Part shown: positions 1 to 10,598 of the stretch, one piece after another
Position numbering within the stretch: position 1 is the first letter of the stretch
How the letters are laid out: every line of letters starts with the position of its first letter
Assembly: GCA_019915135.1 (NCBI GenBank)
Contig: JAHLMK010000005.1
Span: forward strand, 2,046,001 to 2,110,000
DNA length: 64,000 bases
Direction of reading: 5' to 3'
DNA from: Strobilurus pachycystidiatus
Lineage: Eukaryota > Basidiomycota > Agaricomycetes > Agaricales > Physalacriaceae
Position numbers and translations under genes: made by a program
Notes under the pieces: generated by a model
Told to the model about the DNA's origin: nothing
Database searches by the model: none
Seen by the model: the letters and a program-made list of their open reading frames with translations, nothing else

Positions 1-1300
1 TCGCGCCTCCCGTTACGCGTCTTAGTGGGTCCAAGCTCTGATTCGCCCCGCGCCATCAGCTTATGCCCCATCTAGCTATTGGCACACACCATCTCGAGTA
101 TGGTTTCCCCTCGACCCACTCTACGAACAGCGTCTCTATCGCTCTATTCCTCTTCGGACATGTCTATCTCCTGTACGATAACGACACCATCTCTTCACAG
201 ACCTACACCCTGATGGTCATCGGCCTCGTCATATATACCTTCTCGATTGTGTTCGGCCGTCTCTACACCGCCATGCACTCATTCACGGATTGTGTCGTAG
301 GCGTCCTTCTCGGCGCCGGCATTTGGTGGGCACACAGCAGCTTCCCCGGCATTCCGGTCACTATTCCCTCCTCGACCCTCACGATCCATGTCGCACGCGG
401 CTTAGGCGTCGGGAAATGGGTAGAAGACTGGGTCACCCAAGGCGGGCTCGAAGTGCCCCTCATCCTGATCTCGCTCTGCCTGCTGGCAGTCAACCAGCAC
501 CCCCAACCCGTCGACGACTGTCCGTGCTTCGAAGACGCCATCGCGTTCGGAAGCGTCGTCCTCGGCGCGCTCCTCGGCAAATGGGGCGTCAGCTACGCAG
601 GCGTGGACTCCCGCCCACCTGTCGTCATGCCCGGCAGCGGCTGGGTCTTCGACCCGCGTCTGGGGCAGTGGCACGTGGTCGAGCGCGGGCTGGAAGACAC
701 CCTCCTGTGGTGGAGCATCGCCGCCCTCAAGATGGTCGTCGGCATCCTCACCATCTTCGCGTGGCGCATCCTCGCCAAGTCCCTCCTCCACGTCGTCCTC
801 CCCCCGACGTTCCGCCTCTTCGCGCGCGCGTTCCGGCTCCCCAATCGGAGGTTCTACACCCCGGCGACGGATTACAAGAATGTGCCTAGTGAGTTCGCGC
901 ATGCGGGGGGGCTGGGCGGGTTGCGCCCGATTCCTAGTGTTATTGATCTTCCGGGGACGGCGGGTGTGGAGGTTGGGGGCATTGGGAGCGGGTTCAGCAG
1001 CTATCGGAATGGGGATATGAAGTATCGGAACGAGAAAGTGCGGTTTGAGAGCAGCCCGTTGTCGCGGGGCTCGGAGGTCGATGGGAATGGACAATGGAAG
1101 GAGGACGATGTGAAGCATTATGATGCCGATGGTGAGTTATTTCTTGTTGAAACTAACACTCAACGACTCACAACCGTGTTCCAGTTCTGACAAAGGTCAC
1201 TGTGTACGCTGGAATCGCCCTGCTTGCATGCGAGGCTTTACCGGTGATGTTTGATGTCCTTGGTTGGGGTGTACGGTCATGGGTAGATATCCAAGTATAA
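1..1300 (+). CDS. LCB3: Sphingoid-base-1-phosphate phosphatase (PAP2 family), 5' truncated by window edge
   Basis: This membrane phosphatase is expected to dephosphorylate long-chain-base phosphates (dihydrosphingosine-1-P) in the ER. Three coding blocks are visible: 1-24, 76-1131 and 1185-1300. They are separated by introns at 25-75 and 1132-1184 with GT/AG ends. Joining the first two restores the family string APPVTRLTIG just before the PAP2 motif PSTHS. The third PAP2 motif follows as GRLYTAMHSFTD, with the catalytic Arg, His and Asp present. Several hydrophobic segments follow, then a polar low-complexity tail. The last exon adds a final membrane segment and ends in TAA at 1298-1300. The N-terminus lies outside the window. 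The LCB3/YSR3 assignment rests on the spacing and wording of the motifs. Another PAP2 lipid phosphatase is the alternative. Confidence 0.85.
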
Positions 1301-2607
1301 ATATAAATTGACTTATAGGCGGATTTTATATGTTATCTGTACCAGTGTAATACAACAAGGACGATTGTTGCAGGCTGTCCGATGTGGGGGTGGTGTCAGT
1401 TCCGGATAAGGTGAGCATCTTGTACACCAGAGTACTCATTCTTACCGAGCTTGAGATATCGAGATTTTTTGCTCAACGTACGGAAACTTGAAGCACGCTT
1501 TACATTGCGGCACAAAGACATCTCTCAGAGCGGCGGTTGCGTTCGAAATAGTCTAAACAGAATCATATCGTGCTCATATGTAGAACGGACCAAGGACTTC
1601 GGAACTGACCATCATCTACAGTACCACAATGACGACGGATTCTTCGCCGCATATACTGAATGGTGGAAATGCCTTGATGTTTTTCAACGGGGGGTGTTTG
1701 CAGCTGTAGAGTCCCCCCGAGTCGTTGGCCACTTGCCTTGGTCCGACGAATAGCCGTGAGTTTGAAGTTCCAGTTCCAGTTTTGTCTAGAGTCACTCTCT
1801 CTGATTTGACTTTAGCATGCCGGAGTGTTTGGTGAGATCTTCTCCACTGGCCCACCACGCCAACAGGTTCGGTATCCGATACGACTCTTGGCGTTGGCTT
1901 TGTCTGAGTTGCTGTCGTCCGTCCAAACCTGATAGCGAATTGCAGCGGAGTCCTTTGCAGCACACCTCCAGTAGTGAGACGTTCACCCCACTGTCACGGT
2001 GATACAATCTTCGTGCTGTGCGAAAAAAAGAATTCACACTTTCTTCCAAACTATGAGACACATATATGCCGGTGTGGTATGTGTCCACAGGTTGTGGAAT
2101 GGATGCGAGAGCCTGAGTCATGCCATCGTTCACCCTTCAGCTTCAGCCTTGGTCCCCGCGTCTGAAGAAGGGAAACTTGAACCAGAGGCCACAAATCCGA
2201 ATCTCCCAACCCTAAAGCAGAAAAAAGGGATCTGATGGAAGACTGCACTGTGAAGCCACACCCGGACCGGTGGGGTACGTGTCCACACCAGGTGCAGGTT
2301 CATGGATGCTCAAGTTGGGACCGTGGTGAAGTGATCATGATGAACATGAATACCTGTTATCGACTAGGACTCTGGGGAATCGTCTTTGATTTTGTGACAA
2401 TGACATTGCCACGATGGGGGTGCACACATAAGCTGTTTATGTACATAGGCTCAATCCCCGGCGTTGGAGCCAGGAGCCTTGAATTTTGAAATTTGCGCCA
2501 CCTGACCGTTAGACGGCCGCCGCCACCCTACGGGCCTAGTATACGGACGAATCACGATTCAAAAAAACTCCATGCCACCCGATTCAAAAACTCCGTGCCA
2601 CGAAGTA
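1301..2607. other. Intergenic, no gene seen
   Basis: Only short overlapping open frames without recognisable domains or consistent splice structure occur here. The first ~100 bases are AT-rich and serve as the likely 3' untranslated region of the phosphatase gene. No repeat with clear ends was found. Confidence 0.5.
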
Positions 2608-2712
2608 GGGCTCAACCGGGAGTTGAACCCGGGACCTCGCACATGTCTCCACTCCAAGAAGGAAGTGGGGGGTAAACCCGAAGCGCGAATCATACTACTA
2701 GACCATTGAGCC
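2608..2712 (-). tRNA. tRNA-Pro(CGG) with 33-nt intron
   Basis: On the minus strand a full cloverleaf can be drawn. The 7-bp acceptor GGCTCAA pairs with TTGAGCC and is followed by discriminator C. The D arm begins GTCTAG. The anticodon stem CGCGC pairs with GTGCG, with one G-T wobble. The anticodon loop TTCGGGT carries anticodon CGG. The T arm is CCGGG-TTCAACT-CCCGG. A 33-nt insertion (plus-strand 2644-2676) lies one base 3' of the anticodon, the canonical position of nuclear tRNA introns. The mature tRNA would be 72 nt plus CCA. A and B boxes are intact, so it looks functional. Confidence 0.93.
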
Positions 2713-3382
2713 GTGTCTCCTGGGCGCACTTGTAAACCTGTGCTCAGTGGGGAGGTGGTCCTCCAATATCGTCTGCTGTGTGTGTGTGCCCCACCTGGGT
2801 TCTCATCGGATTCCCGCCGCCGGTGATTCGAAGATGGCACTCGTCGCAATGTGTGGACGTACGATCGCGAGCTTTCCCTTCTTAAACTATGGCTGTCTTC
2901 TCCCCCACATGCATGATGTATGCAACAACAACCTGGTAGCAGGAAGAACGCTTCCTCCGCACGTATACAACTCCGAGTCTGGGGTGTCGTATTACGAGTG
3001 TGTTTGTGGGGCTCAACGGGTGGCAAGTCCATTTTTTGGTTTGGCTGGTCCCGGAGGAAGGCTTGCAATTGTGCGCGCGTCGGAATTTCAATTCATGGCA
3101 AGGACATGACTCTTGAAGCTAACTGAAAGTTCGAGTGTCAACTCTCAGAGGACTTTTTTCAATTCAAGCGCCTCTCTCGCTTGTCATCAAGTTTGAGAGT
3201 ACATGTCCCCTCGTAACGTACCTGGCAAGGAGATGGATGCATTGACACCTCAAAGTCAAAGTCAAAGCTGGGTCTCAAATATAAGTTACAGGCAGCCCGA
3301 GAAAGTAATGGCGTGTTGGGCGAGCCTCGCATACCATGCGTCAGGCCAATTGTAATAACGCATGTGGAGGGACTGGACGTGT
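2713..3382. other. Intergenic between tRNA-Pro and sugar transporter
   Basis: No supported gene. It holds the upstream flank of the tRNA and the downstream flank of the transporter. Open frames here overlap on both strands and show no family features. Confidence 0.5.
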
Positions 3383-4995
3383 TCAGCGGGACGGTCCGGG
3401 TGTTCCGCTTTCTCTATCCTCGCTAAATCTCCGCCCCTCACGCTCGCCCTCGCCCTCGCTAAAGCTCGGGCTCATGCTCGGGGCAAACACCCTATCCATA
3501 TCCTCCAACCTCACGCCCCTCGTCTCCTTCACGACATACGTCGCCCACACCCACGCCCCCGCACACGCCGCCGCACACGCCACAAACACCACCCCCTCCC
3601 CTCCCCACCCCACCACCACCGGCACCCCCATCCCCACCCCAAAGTTGTTCACCCAGTTGCTCATAGTCGCTACCGCCACCCCTTTGGCGCGGAGGTGCGA
3701 GGGGAAGACCTCGGCGGGGAGAACCCACGCGACGGGGCCGTACGAGACGCCGTAGGCGAGCGTGAAGGTGTACATGCCCGTGAGTGCTACCCACGGGGAG
3801 AGGGAAAAGGGGAAGAGGAGGGAGAGGACGACGAGGAGGTGGGAGAGCCCCATGGCGATGGCGCCGACGCGGAGGATGGGGCGGCGCCCGACGGAGGGGC
3901 GGTCGATGAGGGCGATGGCGGGGAAGACGGCGAGGAGCTGCGCGAGGGGGATCCCGCCGCTCAGCAGGAGCGTGGGCGTGCTGGAGGTAGGGGGGAATAT
4001 GGAGGAGAGGAGGGAGGGGCCGTAGTACAGCAGGGCGTTTATCCCGGACCATTGTTGGAACGCCATCATCATCACGCCGATCATTGTGCGTCCGCGGTAG
4101 CGTGCGCTCCATAGCCCTTCTCCCCCTCCCTTTGAGTTGTCGCGTTCTTCCAGCATCCCCTGCATCTCTTCGTCCGCACCTTGCCCGTCCTCCCCACCCC
4201 GGATGCGAAGCAGAACCCCCCTCGCCTCATCCTCCCGCCCGACGAGGACCAACCACCGCGGGCTCTGCGGGAGCACACCCCCCGCGCACGCCCCGAGGAG
4301 CAGGATCCCAGGAATGATTTGACACCCCATCGCGACCCTCCACGGCGTCGCGTACCCCACGCCGAACCCGATCACCACGCCCAGGACGATGCTCAGCTGC
4401 TCCACGCTCATCAGCGCGCCGCGCCACGCCGGCGGCGCCATCTCGCTGATGTACAGCGGCGTCAGCGCGCTCAGCGCCCCGACGCCGACCCCGCCCACCG
4501 CGCGTCCGGTGATCAAGACCCAGACCGCCCCTGGGGGCGAGAGGGTTTGGAGGGCCCCGCCGAGGATGAAGGCGAGGCAGGCGAAGGCCATCGTCTCCCC
4601 CCGCCCTCGGTGGTCGCCGTACAGGAAGGTGAGGAGGGACCCGAGGAGCGCGCCGAGCTCGAGGGAGGCGGTGGTGAACCCGAGGAGGAGCGGGGAGAGG
4701 GGGAGCGCGGGGAAGGTGGATAGGAAGGAGGCGGAGACGAGGATGTTGGAGAGCACGCCTTGGTCGTATCCGAAGGAGACGCCGCCGAGGCATGCGAGGA
4801 GCGTGAGGAGGAGCGTGAGGGGTGTTAGCGTGCGGGCAACTGTGGATTTGTTGAGAGATTCGGAAGAGGGTAGGAAGGCCTCGGACTCGGCATCGGCGTC
4901 AGAGTCGGCCAGCTTGGTGTAGCCCTAATCATGACCATGACTTGAGCGTGTTCGCGGATGCGTTGTGAGTCAATGGTACTCACTGACGGTGCCAT
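3383..4995 (-). CDS. MFS sugar transporter (hexose/polyol type), 517 aa
   Basis: A plasma-membrane sugar:proton symporter of the sugar porter family, with 12 predicted membrane helices. Exon 1 (4984-4995) encodes only MAPS. After a 59-bp intron (4925-4983) exon 2 (3383-4924) carries the rest and ends in TGA. Diagnostic motifs in order are GGVSFGYDQG in helix 1, GRAVGGVGVG, PLYISEMAPPAWRG, PQSPRW after helix 6, FQQWSGINALLYY in helix 7, DRPSVGRR, and PAEVFPSHLRAKG after helix 10. The C-terminus (KETRGVRLEDMD) is conserved and followed by a Ser/Glu/Arg-rich tail. The DNA is very GC-rich and gives long antisense frames that are artefacts. Substrate cannot be told from sequence. Confidence 0.9.
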
Positions 4996-5524
4996 GGCCA
5001 GTCTGTATGAATTCGGTGCTGTCTATCGTCCCGTATTGTCATACCATTGCTCGTCGTCGAAGTCAATGAGCAAGCCGCATGTACCCCGGTCCGCCCCTCC
5101 TTTCCTATTACCTCCATCTCCGAATCAACGCGTAGACACGTACCCCATCGGTCTGGCGTTTACACTGACCGTGTTCCCTTCATTTTTTTTCGTTGCCCAT
5201 CCCATCCCTTCCCTTTCCAACATTTCCGACTCGGAGGCTCTTGTCAATGTACCCAACGCTCAACTCGCTCCGCTGGTCTGACAACGCCTCCTACGGTGCT
5301 GTCGCCCTCCCCCCATCCCGCCATCCCGCGAACCTTTGAATTTGGACTCCGCAAAAGGAATTTTCATAACCACATCCGCACGCCCGTCTTCGATTCCGAT
5401 TCAAGTGTCGTTTTTTTCTGTTTTTATCTACACCGTGAATTGGTTTACTTATGAATAACGCGTCTACATCCCAATATTCAGCCTCCCCACGCCTTCCTTT
5501 GCTTTCCTCCTTTTCTTGATTCCC

Positions 5525-5585
5525 GTGGACGCGTACCCCACCTGTTGAGTATGTGCCCACGATGGTGATATCGGTAAACATTTTT
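5525..5585 (+). repeat. Direct repeat copy 1 (~60 bp)
   Basis: Begins GTGGACGCGTACCCC and runs through GATATCGGTAAACATTTTT. It is nearly identical to the stretch at 6071-6130; flanking similarity is weak. Confidence 0.75.
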
Positions 5586-6070
5586 CCACCGCCCACCCGT
5601 TCCAGGCCCTTTTCGCGATCGATTCATCTTCTCCGGGCTCATCGTAGACGAGTCCCTTGAGCGTGCCGTCCTCAGTCAAACATCTTTCTCTCTGTTCTCT
5701 TGTCCTATGATACCTAACGTGACGACCAAAGCCTTTTTCATCCGCTGAACCTTGGTCCTTGGATGAAAAAAGTACTACGCGGACCCTCCGTTCCAAATTG
5801 AAGCTGGGCCCTGGCCTAGAAATTGACTCGCGTGCCTTCTGGAGCGAGGATGCCACGGTCGACCTTCGTGCTTTTTGCGTATATGGTTGACGCAACATAC
5901 TTACGGTGCGCGACCCCACCCACTGGCATCTCTGTCCGATTCAAGGGCTCATCCTTGTCGGGGTTTTCTTATATATAATACAGTACACTCGGCGCAAACA
6001 GGCCCTGCGTTACGGTTTTGTTCTGGCGAAGAGAGGTACGCGATTCATCCCAGATTTCACGCCTCATCTC

Positions 6071-6130
6071 GTGGACGCGTACCCCAGCTGTTGAGGATGT
6101 GCCCACGATGTGATATCGGTAAACATTTTT
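6071..6130 (+). repeat. Direct repeat copy 2 (~60 bp)
   Basis: Second copy of the repeat at 5525-5585, 546 bp downstream in the same orientation, with only a few differences. Both copies lie in the gene-poor interval between the sugar transporter and the BAG gene. Confidence 0.75.
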
Positions 6131-7991
6131 TGTGCCCGCACCCGTACATACTCGTTCGTCACTGTATCGTACGTCTGTCTACGAGAGACTACCCGCACCC
6201 GTTCCAGGGTCCGGGGTTCATCTCCCCAAGTCCTTTGCACGCATATGTGCCGTCTTCAATAGATCTTTAGTGTACTTCATCGTTTTGATTGAACCTTCAA
6301 TGGTGAGGCTCGGAGGAATGAGGGTCACGGTCGTCATGTTTTGTTTTGTTACCCGAACGATGCACACGTTCCCTCATACTATGTACATTATGCATACCAA
6401 CCGTATGCGCATGTCCTAATAATGAGTACCGGTGTCACGGTGCCGTCTTCATGGACAAAGTTGCGACTGCATACTTATTCTTTTCTGTCCAGCCTCCCAC
6501 CGTCTTTGGTATTGGACGCGTACCTAACTGACAATGCACACTGGGGACTTGCGGGCATAATTCCATGTCCTTGCTAAGTAAGTACTTGATTTCAGTACGC
6601 GCATGTCCCAATCGGTGTGCTGTCTACATGGCATGGAGCTGTTGCGGTGTCAATGCGCGTTTTTGCTCTGTTCAATCTCACCGCACTTGTTCCTCCCCCA
6701 TTCGTTCCGGTGTGTGCGCCGACCCATCGTACCGCCCTGACTCGGGAGTCGGTCACCATCCTTGCTACTACAGTACTTCCAAGCTCCATCTACGCATGTC
6801 CCAACCGGTATGCTGTCCCAGGAGAAGCTCTTACCCTATCCTGCACGTTTTGTATTCTCTATACATGTCCAATTTCTAGACGAGCGAGTCACCACCGCAT
6901 TTTGGACTGGAGCTTCAAGTTCACGTTCTTCCTCCCCAACACGTCAACGGTCAAAAGTTTTCCGGCCTCCACAACATCACTTCACCGTTTCCCATAAGTA
7001 TGTCTAAATTGTGTGCAGATGTTTGAGCAGACAGCAACGACGACTTCGAGTCTTTGAACTACATATGAGAGGAAGTTTGGTGAGCGCACATTGGAGCCAC
7101 AGCCACAGGGATCATATGGGAGGGATCACCGGTCACCCGCTTACCACCGAAGGGTACTAGTAGGTACTAGGTCATCGGATCGGGAGGGTTCATGTCATGG
7201 TACCGGTGCTGAACGTTCAAGGATTCCATATCTTGGGCTGGGAAAGAGGATATCTGGAGTGAGGCAGCAGACGCCAATCGCCGTGGCCATGGGGGCAGAG
7301 AATGTTGCTGAAGTGCGAATGAGACTCAAAGGTGGTTGAGGACGAGGAAGCGGTCAAGGAAGCGTTCAGCAGGATTGTCAACCTCGGCCCAGGTACAGGC
7401 TTCTATGGCGCAAGGCTGCATGGAGGGCATCGAATCTGGATGGTAGGCCTAGGGTACCGGCACATGTACAGCAGGGAATTCGCAGATGAGAGGTTGCGGG
7501 GGTTGCTGGTGGATCTCTTTCGGCGGCATCACGATCAGGATACAACCACTGTACTGGTGGTACGAAGACATGGTAGCCTACTGATTGAGAGTCCCGAAGA
7601 AGCCTTGTTGTTGTGACACGAGCGCCGGGGATGGGTGGTGTCAGAAAGTACATGGCGCGTCGACAATTCGAGAGAAAACGGCGCTTTGTGATATTAGCAG
7701 ATACCTGAAGACAGATCGCTCGCAGACAGAGATCTCACAAGTTCGGGAAAGAAATTTGATTGACGCTCTCGGAGCACGTCGAACGTTACAATGTTGTGGC
7801 CAAAGGAAAGCATCGGAAATCGGGCCGAGTGTGTAATCGGGGATGACACAGCTGGACGGGCGTCGGGCATATGTCATGCTGTGTCAGGCTTACTCACATC
7901 TGTTCCGCTCTCGAATCTACTCGAAGATGGTCGCAGCGACGCGCGTATCGGAGAGACGCGCGTCCAGCGCTGACTCACATCGCAGTAATCG

Positions 7992-7998
7992 TATAAAT
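7992..7998 (+). promoter_or_regulatory. TATA box of BAG-domain gene
   Basis: TATAAAT lies about 45 bases upstream of the ATG at 8037 in a pyrimidine-rich leader. The start codon context ends in CAACC before ATG. Confidence 0.55.
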
Positions 7999-8036
7999 GC
8001 GCTCGGCAAACGGCCTACCCCCCCATCCAATCAACC

Positions 8037-10151
8037 ATGTTCAGCCAGTCTTACTACCCTTCCGTCTACACCCAACCCAGTCCCCGTGACAGGTACCTTG
8101 CCGCCCTCGCGGAGGCCAAGGCTGCTGAGGAGGAGTACCTCGCTACCGAGGCACTCGAACAAGAGGAACGCCAGCTCCGCCAGCGTTTGGAGGAGCTGCA
8201 ACTTCGGAAACACCAGCGCCCATACCACCATGCTGAGCCAGACCGTCTAGCGTTACTTCGTCTCCAGATCCAGGAGGAGGAGCGCAACCGTCGCAGGGAG
8301 GAGGAAGCCGCTTTGCAGGCCCTTCGTCATGAGAAGCAACGCCGTGAGCGCGCCGAACTCGAGCAGCGTCTCAAGGAGGAAGAAGCCCGTTTGAACCTTA
8401 TTCGTTCGATGAAGGTGTGTTCTCAGCGTCGTCAATCCCACATCCTCGGTCCGCTGACTTTTGTCTCCTCCTCCAAGACACCCCTCCCCACTCAAGCCGC
8501 TCGCCACGTCACATTCAACGATGTCGTCCAGCGACGCTCCACCACTACTCCTCGATCCCGTTCCCTCGACCTGGAGGAGCTCCTTCGAGCTGTTTCCCAA
8601 CCCGCCGCTGCACCAACGCCTAAGCACACCAGCGCTATCGATGAGGCGCTGAAGTGTATCTTTGGTGATGCCGTCGGGGTCCGCCCTCGTGCCCGTGTTC
8701 CCGAACCCACCCCGAAGCCAGCGCCCGCCGTCCGCTCTCGTGCTCCCGAATTCACTCCCAGGCCAACTCCCGCGCCTGCTGCACCCAAGGCCGCTCCCAA
8801 AGCTGAACAGCCGTCTGCGAAGCCATCCACTCCAGCAGATTCGGACATGTTCGCCGGTCTTGAGCAGGTCCTGAAGGGCCTCTTTGGCGACGCTGTCAGC
8901 GTCAAGGTTCATACTCCTGCCGACACTTCTGCCAGTCCCAAAGCTCCCGCCGAGGTACAAGCTCCAGCTCCTGTTGAAGAGGTACGCTGCGCCGTTCCCG
9001 CTTTGCATTCTGTTTTAACTCAGTACCAGAAGCCGAAGCAAGAACGCGCGCCGTCTCCGGTCTCCTTTGTGAAGGAGCAACTCAATTCGCGTCTGCAGCA
9101 TGATGACTTTTCAGAGGTTCGGGATACCATCCAAGCGATCTTCAATTCCCTCCAGGAGACGCCCCGCGCTACTACCCCGGCTTCGCAGTTGACATCCGCA
9201 TCCGCATCCACTGCCATACCGTCTAGCTCTGCCAAGGGCAAAGCAAAGGTCGAAGTAGCCGTCGCATCCGAGCCCTCTCATGATCTCCAGATCTCCCTGG
9301 CCACCGTCGACAGCATCGAGACCGCCTACCGCAAACTCGTCGACGACTTCGTCTTCCCCACCCACCTCGACTTTTCCCCCATCAGCTCCCCTGCGTCGTC
9401 CGACACCGAGCAGTCTCTCACCACCCGCCTCGCGTACACGTCGCGCAACGCGCCCGTGCGCTACTACGAGCAGTCCTTGAGTGGGCTGTTGGCGCAGCTG
9501 GACTCTGTGGAGAGCTTTGGGCATGAGGAGTTGAGGGCGAAGAGGAAGGTTGTTGTCGGGCTTGTTGAGGGTGCGTTGGAGGAGTTGGAGAGGGAGGTTG
9601 AGGGTCGATGGAGGTCTCGAGAGAGGAAGGAACGGGAATGGGAGGAGTCTGTCAAGGTGGTGGTCACGTTGCCATCCTCTGTTAAACCGTACGAGGTGGA
9701 GGATTCGTCTGCGCCCATTGACACGCCGGCTTCTGTCGACGAACCAACCACCACTGCAGAGCCTCCGGTCTTGGAAGAGTCGGTTTCGCTCGCAACCACC
9801 TTAGCAGCATCATCAGACCCGGAGGACGCTACACCTTCCACCGCTGTCGCTCCCCCAAGTTCAGAAGGATCTGCTCCCTCGAATCCCACGCTTGCACCCG
9901 TTGAGGACCACGCCGTCGAGGAACCTATCGTCGAAGAGGTCCTTGAGGATTCGGTCATCATCGAGAAGGCTCCCTCCTCGGATGAGGAGAGGATTGACCT
10001 GACTTCGGACACGGAGAGCAGCGTCGATCTATCTGACGACGACGAAGTTCCTTCCTCTTCTCCGCCAGCGGCTTCTGTCGACACCATCAAACCCTCCACC
10101 ACGAAGCGCGCAGAGGATGAAGGCAGCGATTGGTCAGAAGTTGAGGCGTAA
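8037..10151 (+). CDS. BAG-domain Hsp70 co-chaperone
   Basis: BAG-domain proteins bind the Hsp70 ATPase domain and promote nucleotide exchange. Residues ~20-125 form a Glu/Arg/Leu-rich coiled coil. The middle is Pro/Ala/Ser-rich and contains two similar short blocks (IDEALKCIFGDAVGV and LEQVLKGLFGDAVSV). The BAG domain lies at about residues 415-535, with the typical string LDSVESFGHEELRAKRK and a following helix. The C-terminus is acidic and Ser-rich. The frame is open over 704 codons, but two stretches look like in-frame introns: 8415-8477 (63 bp) and 8982-9023 or 8982-9029 (42/48 bp), each with GT, a branch-like site and AG. The true protein may therefore be about 667-670 aa. Stop TAA at 10149. 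Confidence 0.85.
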   Translation: MFSQSYYPSVYTQPSPRDRYLAALAEAKAAEEEYLATEALEQEERQLRQRLEELQLRKHQRPYHHAEPDRLALLRLQIQEEERNRRREEEAALQALRHEKQRRERAELEQRLKEEEARLNLIRSMKVCSQRRQSHILGPLTFVSSSKTPLPTQAARHVTFNDVVQRRSTTTPRSRSLDLEELLRAVSQPAAAPTPKHTSAIDEALKCIFGDAVGVRPRARVPEPTPKPAPAVRSRAPEFTPRPTPAPAAPKAAPKAEQPSAKPSTPADSDMFAGLEQVLKGLFGDAVSVKVHTPADTSASPKAPAEVQAPAPVEEVRCAVPALHSVLTQYQKPKQERAPSPVSFVKEQLNSRLQHDDFSEVRDTIQAIFNSLQETPRATTPASQLTSASASTAIPSSSAKGKAKVEVAVASEPSHDLQISLATVDSIETAYRKLVDDFVFPTHLDFSPISSPASSDTEQSLTTRLAYTSRNAPVRYYEQSLSGLLAQLDSVESFGHEELRAKRKVVVGLVEGALEELEREVEGRWRSRERKEREWEESVKVVVTLPSSVKPYEVEDSSAPIDTPASVDEPTTTAEPPVLEESVSLATTLAASSDPEDATPSTAVAPPSSEGSAPSNPTLAPVEDHAVEEPIVEEVLEDSVIIEKAPSSDEERIDLTSDTESSVDLSDDDEVPSSSPPAASVDTIKPSTTKRAEDEGSDWSEVEA

Positions 10152-10598
10152 TTTTTTAGCACCGGGATGATTTGAGTATCTCACTGGACTTGTAGTTATA
10201 GACTAATTACCTGTACTCATTCGAACGTTCACGCTCATGTATAATTACTTATGGAATTCATTGTCTTCAATTTATATTTCAACCAACAACTCAGAGTGAC
10301 CTCTCGAAAGTATTGAGGCCTCTCACAAGCATCGATTGGATGGTGAGGGTGTGCTGTGTGTATTGTGAGACTAAAATTATGGTTCCTCTCCCTGACTTGA
10401 TGTTCGTCAGCACCTGAACATGAGTATGGCTGCCAGTCTGGGAGTAAGACGAGATGACGAGGTGCATCGACATCGCGGCATATTTAGTGGAGGCACAAAG
10501 AACATTGGAAGTAAATATCACAGGGTATGATCTGCATAAGAAGGGTACACTGATACATAGCGTGGTGGTAGCGCGGAGTGGTAGGATCTAAACAGCAT
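10152..10598. other. Convergent 3' intergenic region
   Basis: AT-richer stretch between the convergent BAG and Zn2Cys6 genes. It is expected to hold both 3' untranslated regions. No gene seen. Confidence 0.55.

Larger units (their letters stand above)
4996..7990. other. Gene-poor 3-kb interval with degenerate repeats
   Basis: No convincing gene. Several short open frames (for example 7332-7616 on the plus strand) have no recognisable domain and no neighbouring exons. The stretch contains a diverged direct repeat (separate entry) and recurring short pyrimidine-rich strings around 6405, 6600 and 6795 of the type GCGCATGTCCCAA. It looks like decayed repetitive DNA. Confidence 0.45.

Noticed and set aside
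402..1118. 238-codon minus-strand frame opposite the PAP2 gene
   Set aside because: Antisense shadow of a clearly conserved gene; translation is low-complexity.
3362..4723. Long plus-strand open frames opposite the sugar transporter
   Set aside because: They arise from the GC-rich third positions of the minus-strand gene and have no domain or codon logic of their own.
7091..7653. Possible gene at 7.1-7.6 kb
   Set aside because: Two overlapping plus frames and one minus frame, no introns, no recognisable domain, no promoter features; not better than chance in GC-rich DNA.
8253..10162. Several long minus-strand frames opposite the BAG gene
   Set aside because: Mirror of the repetitive Ser/Pro/Glu coding sequence; no homology features.
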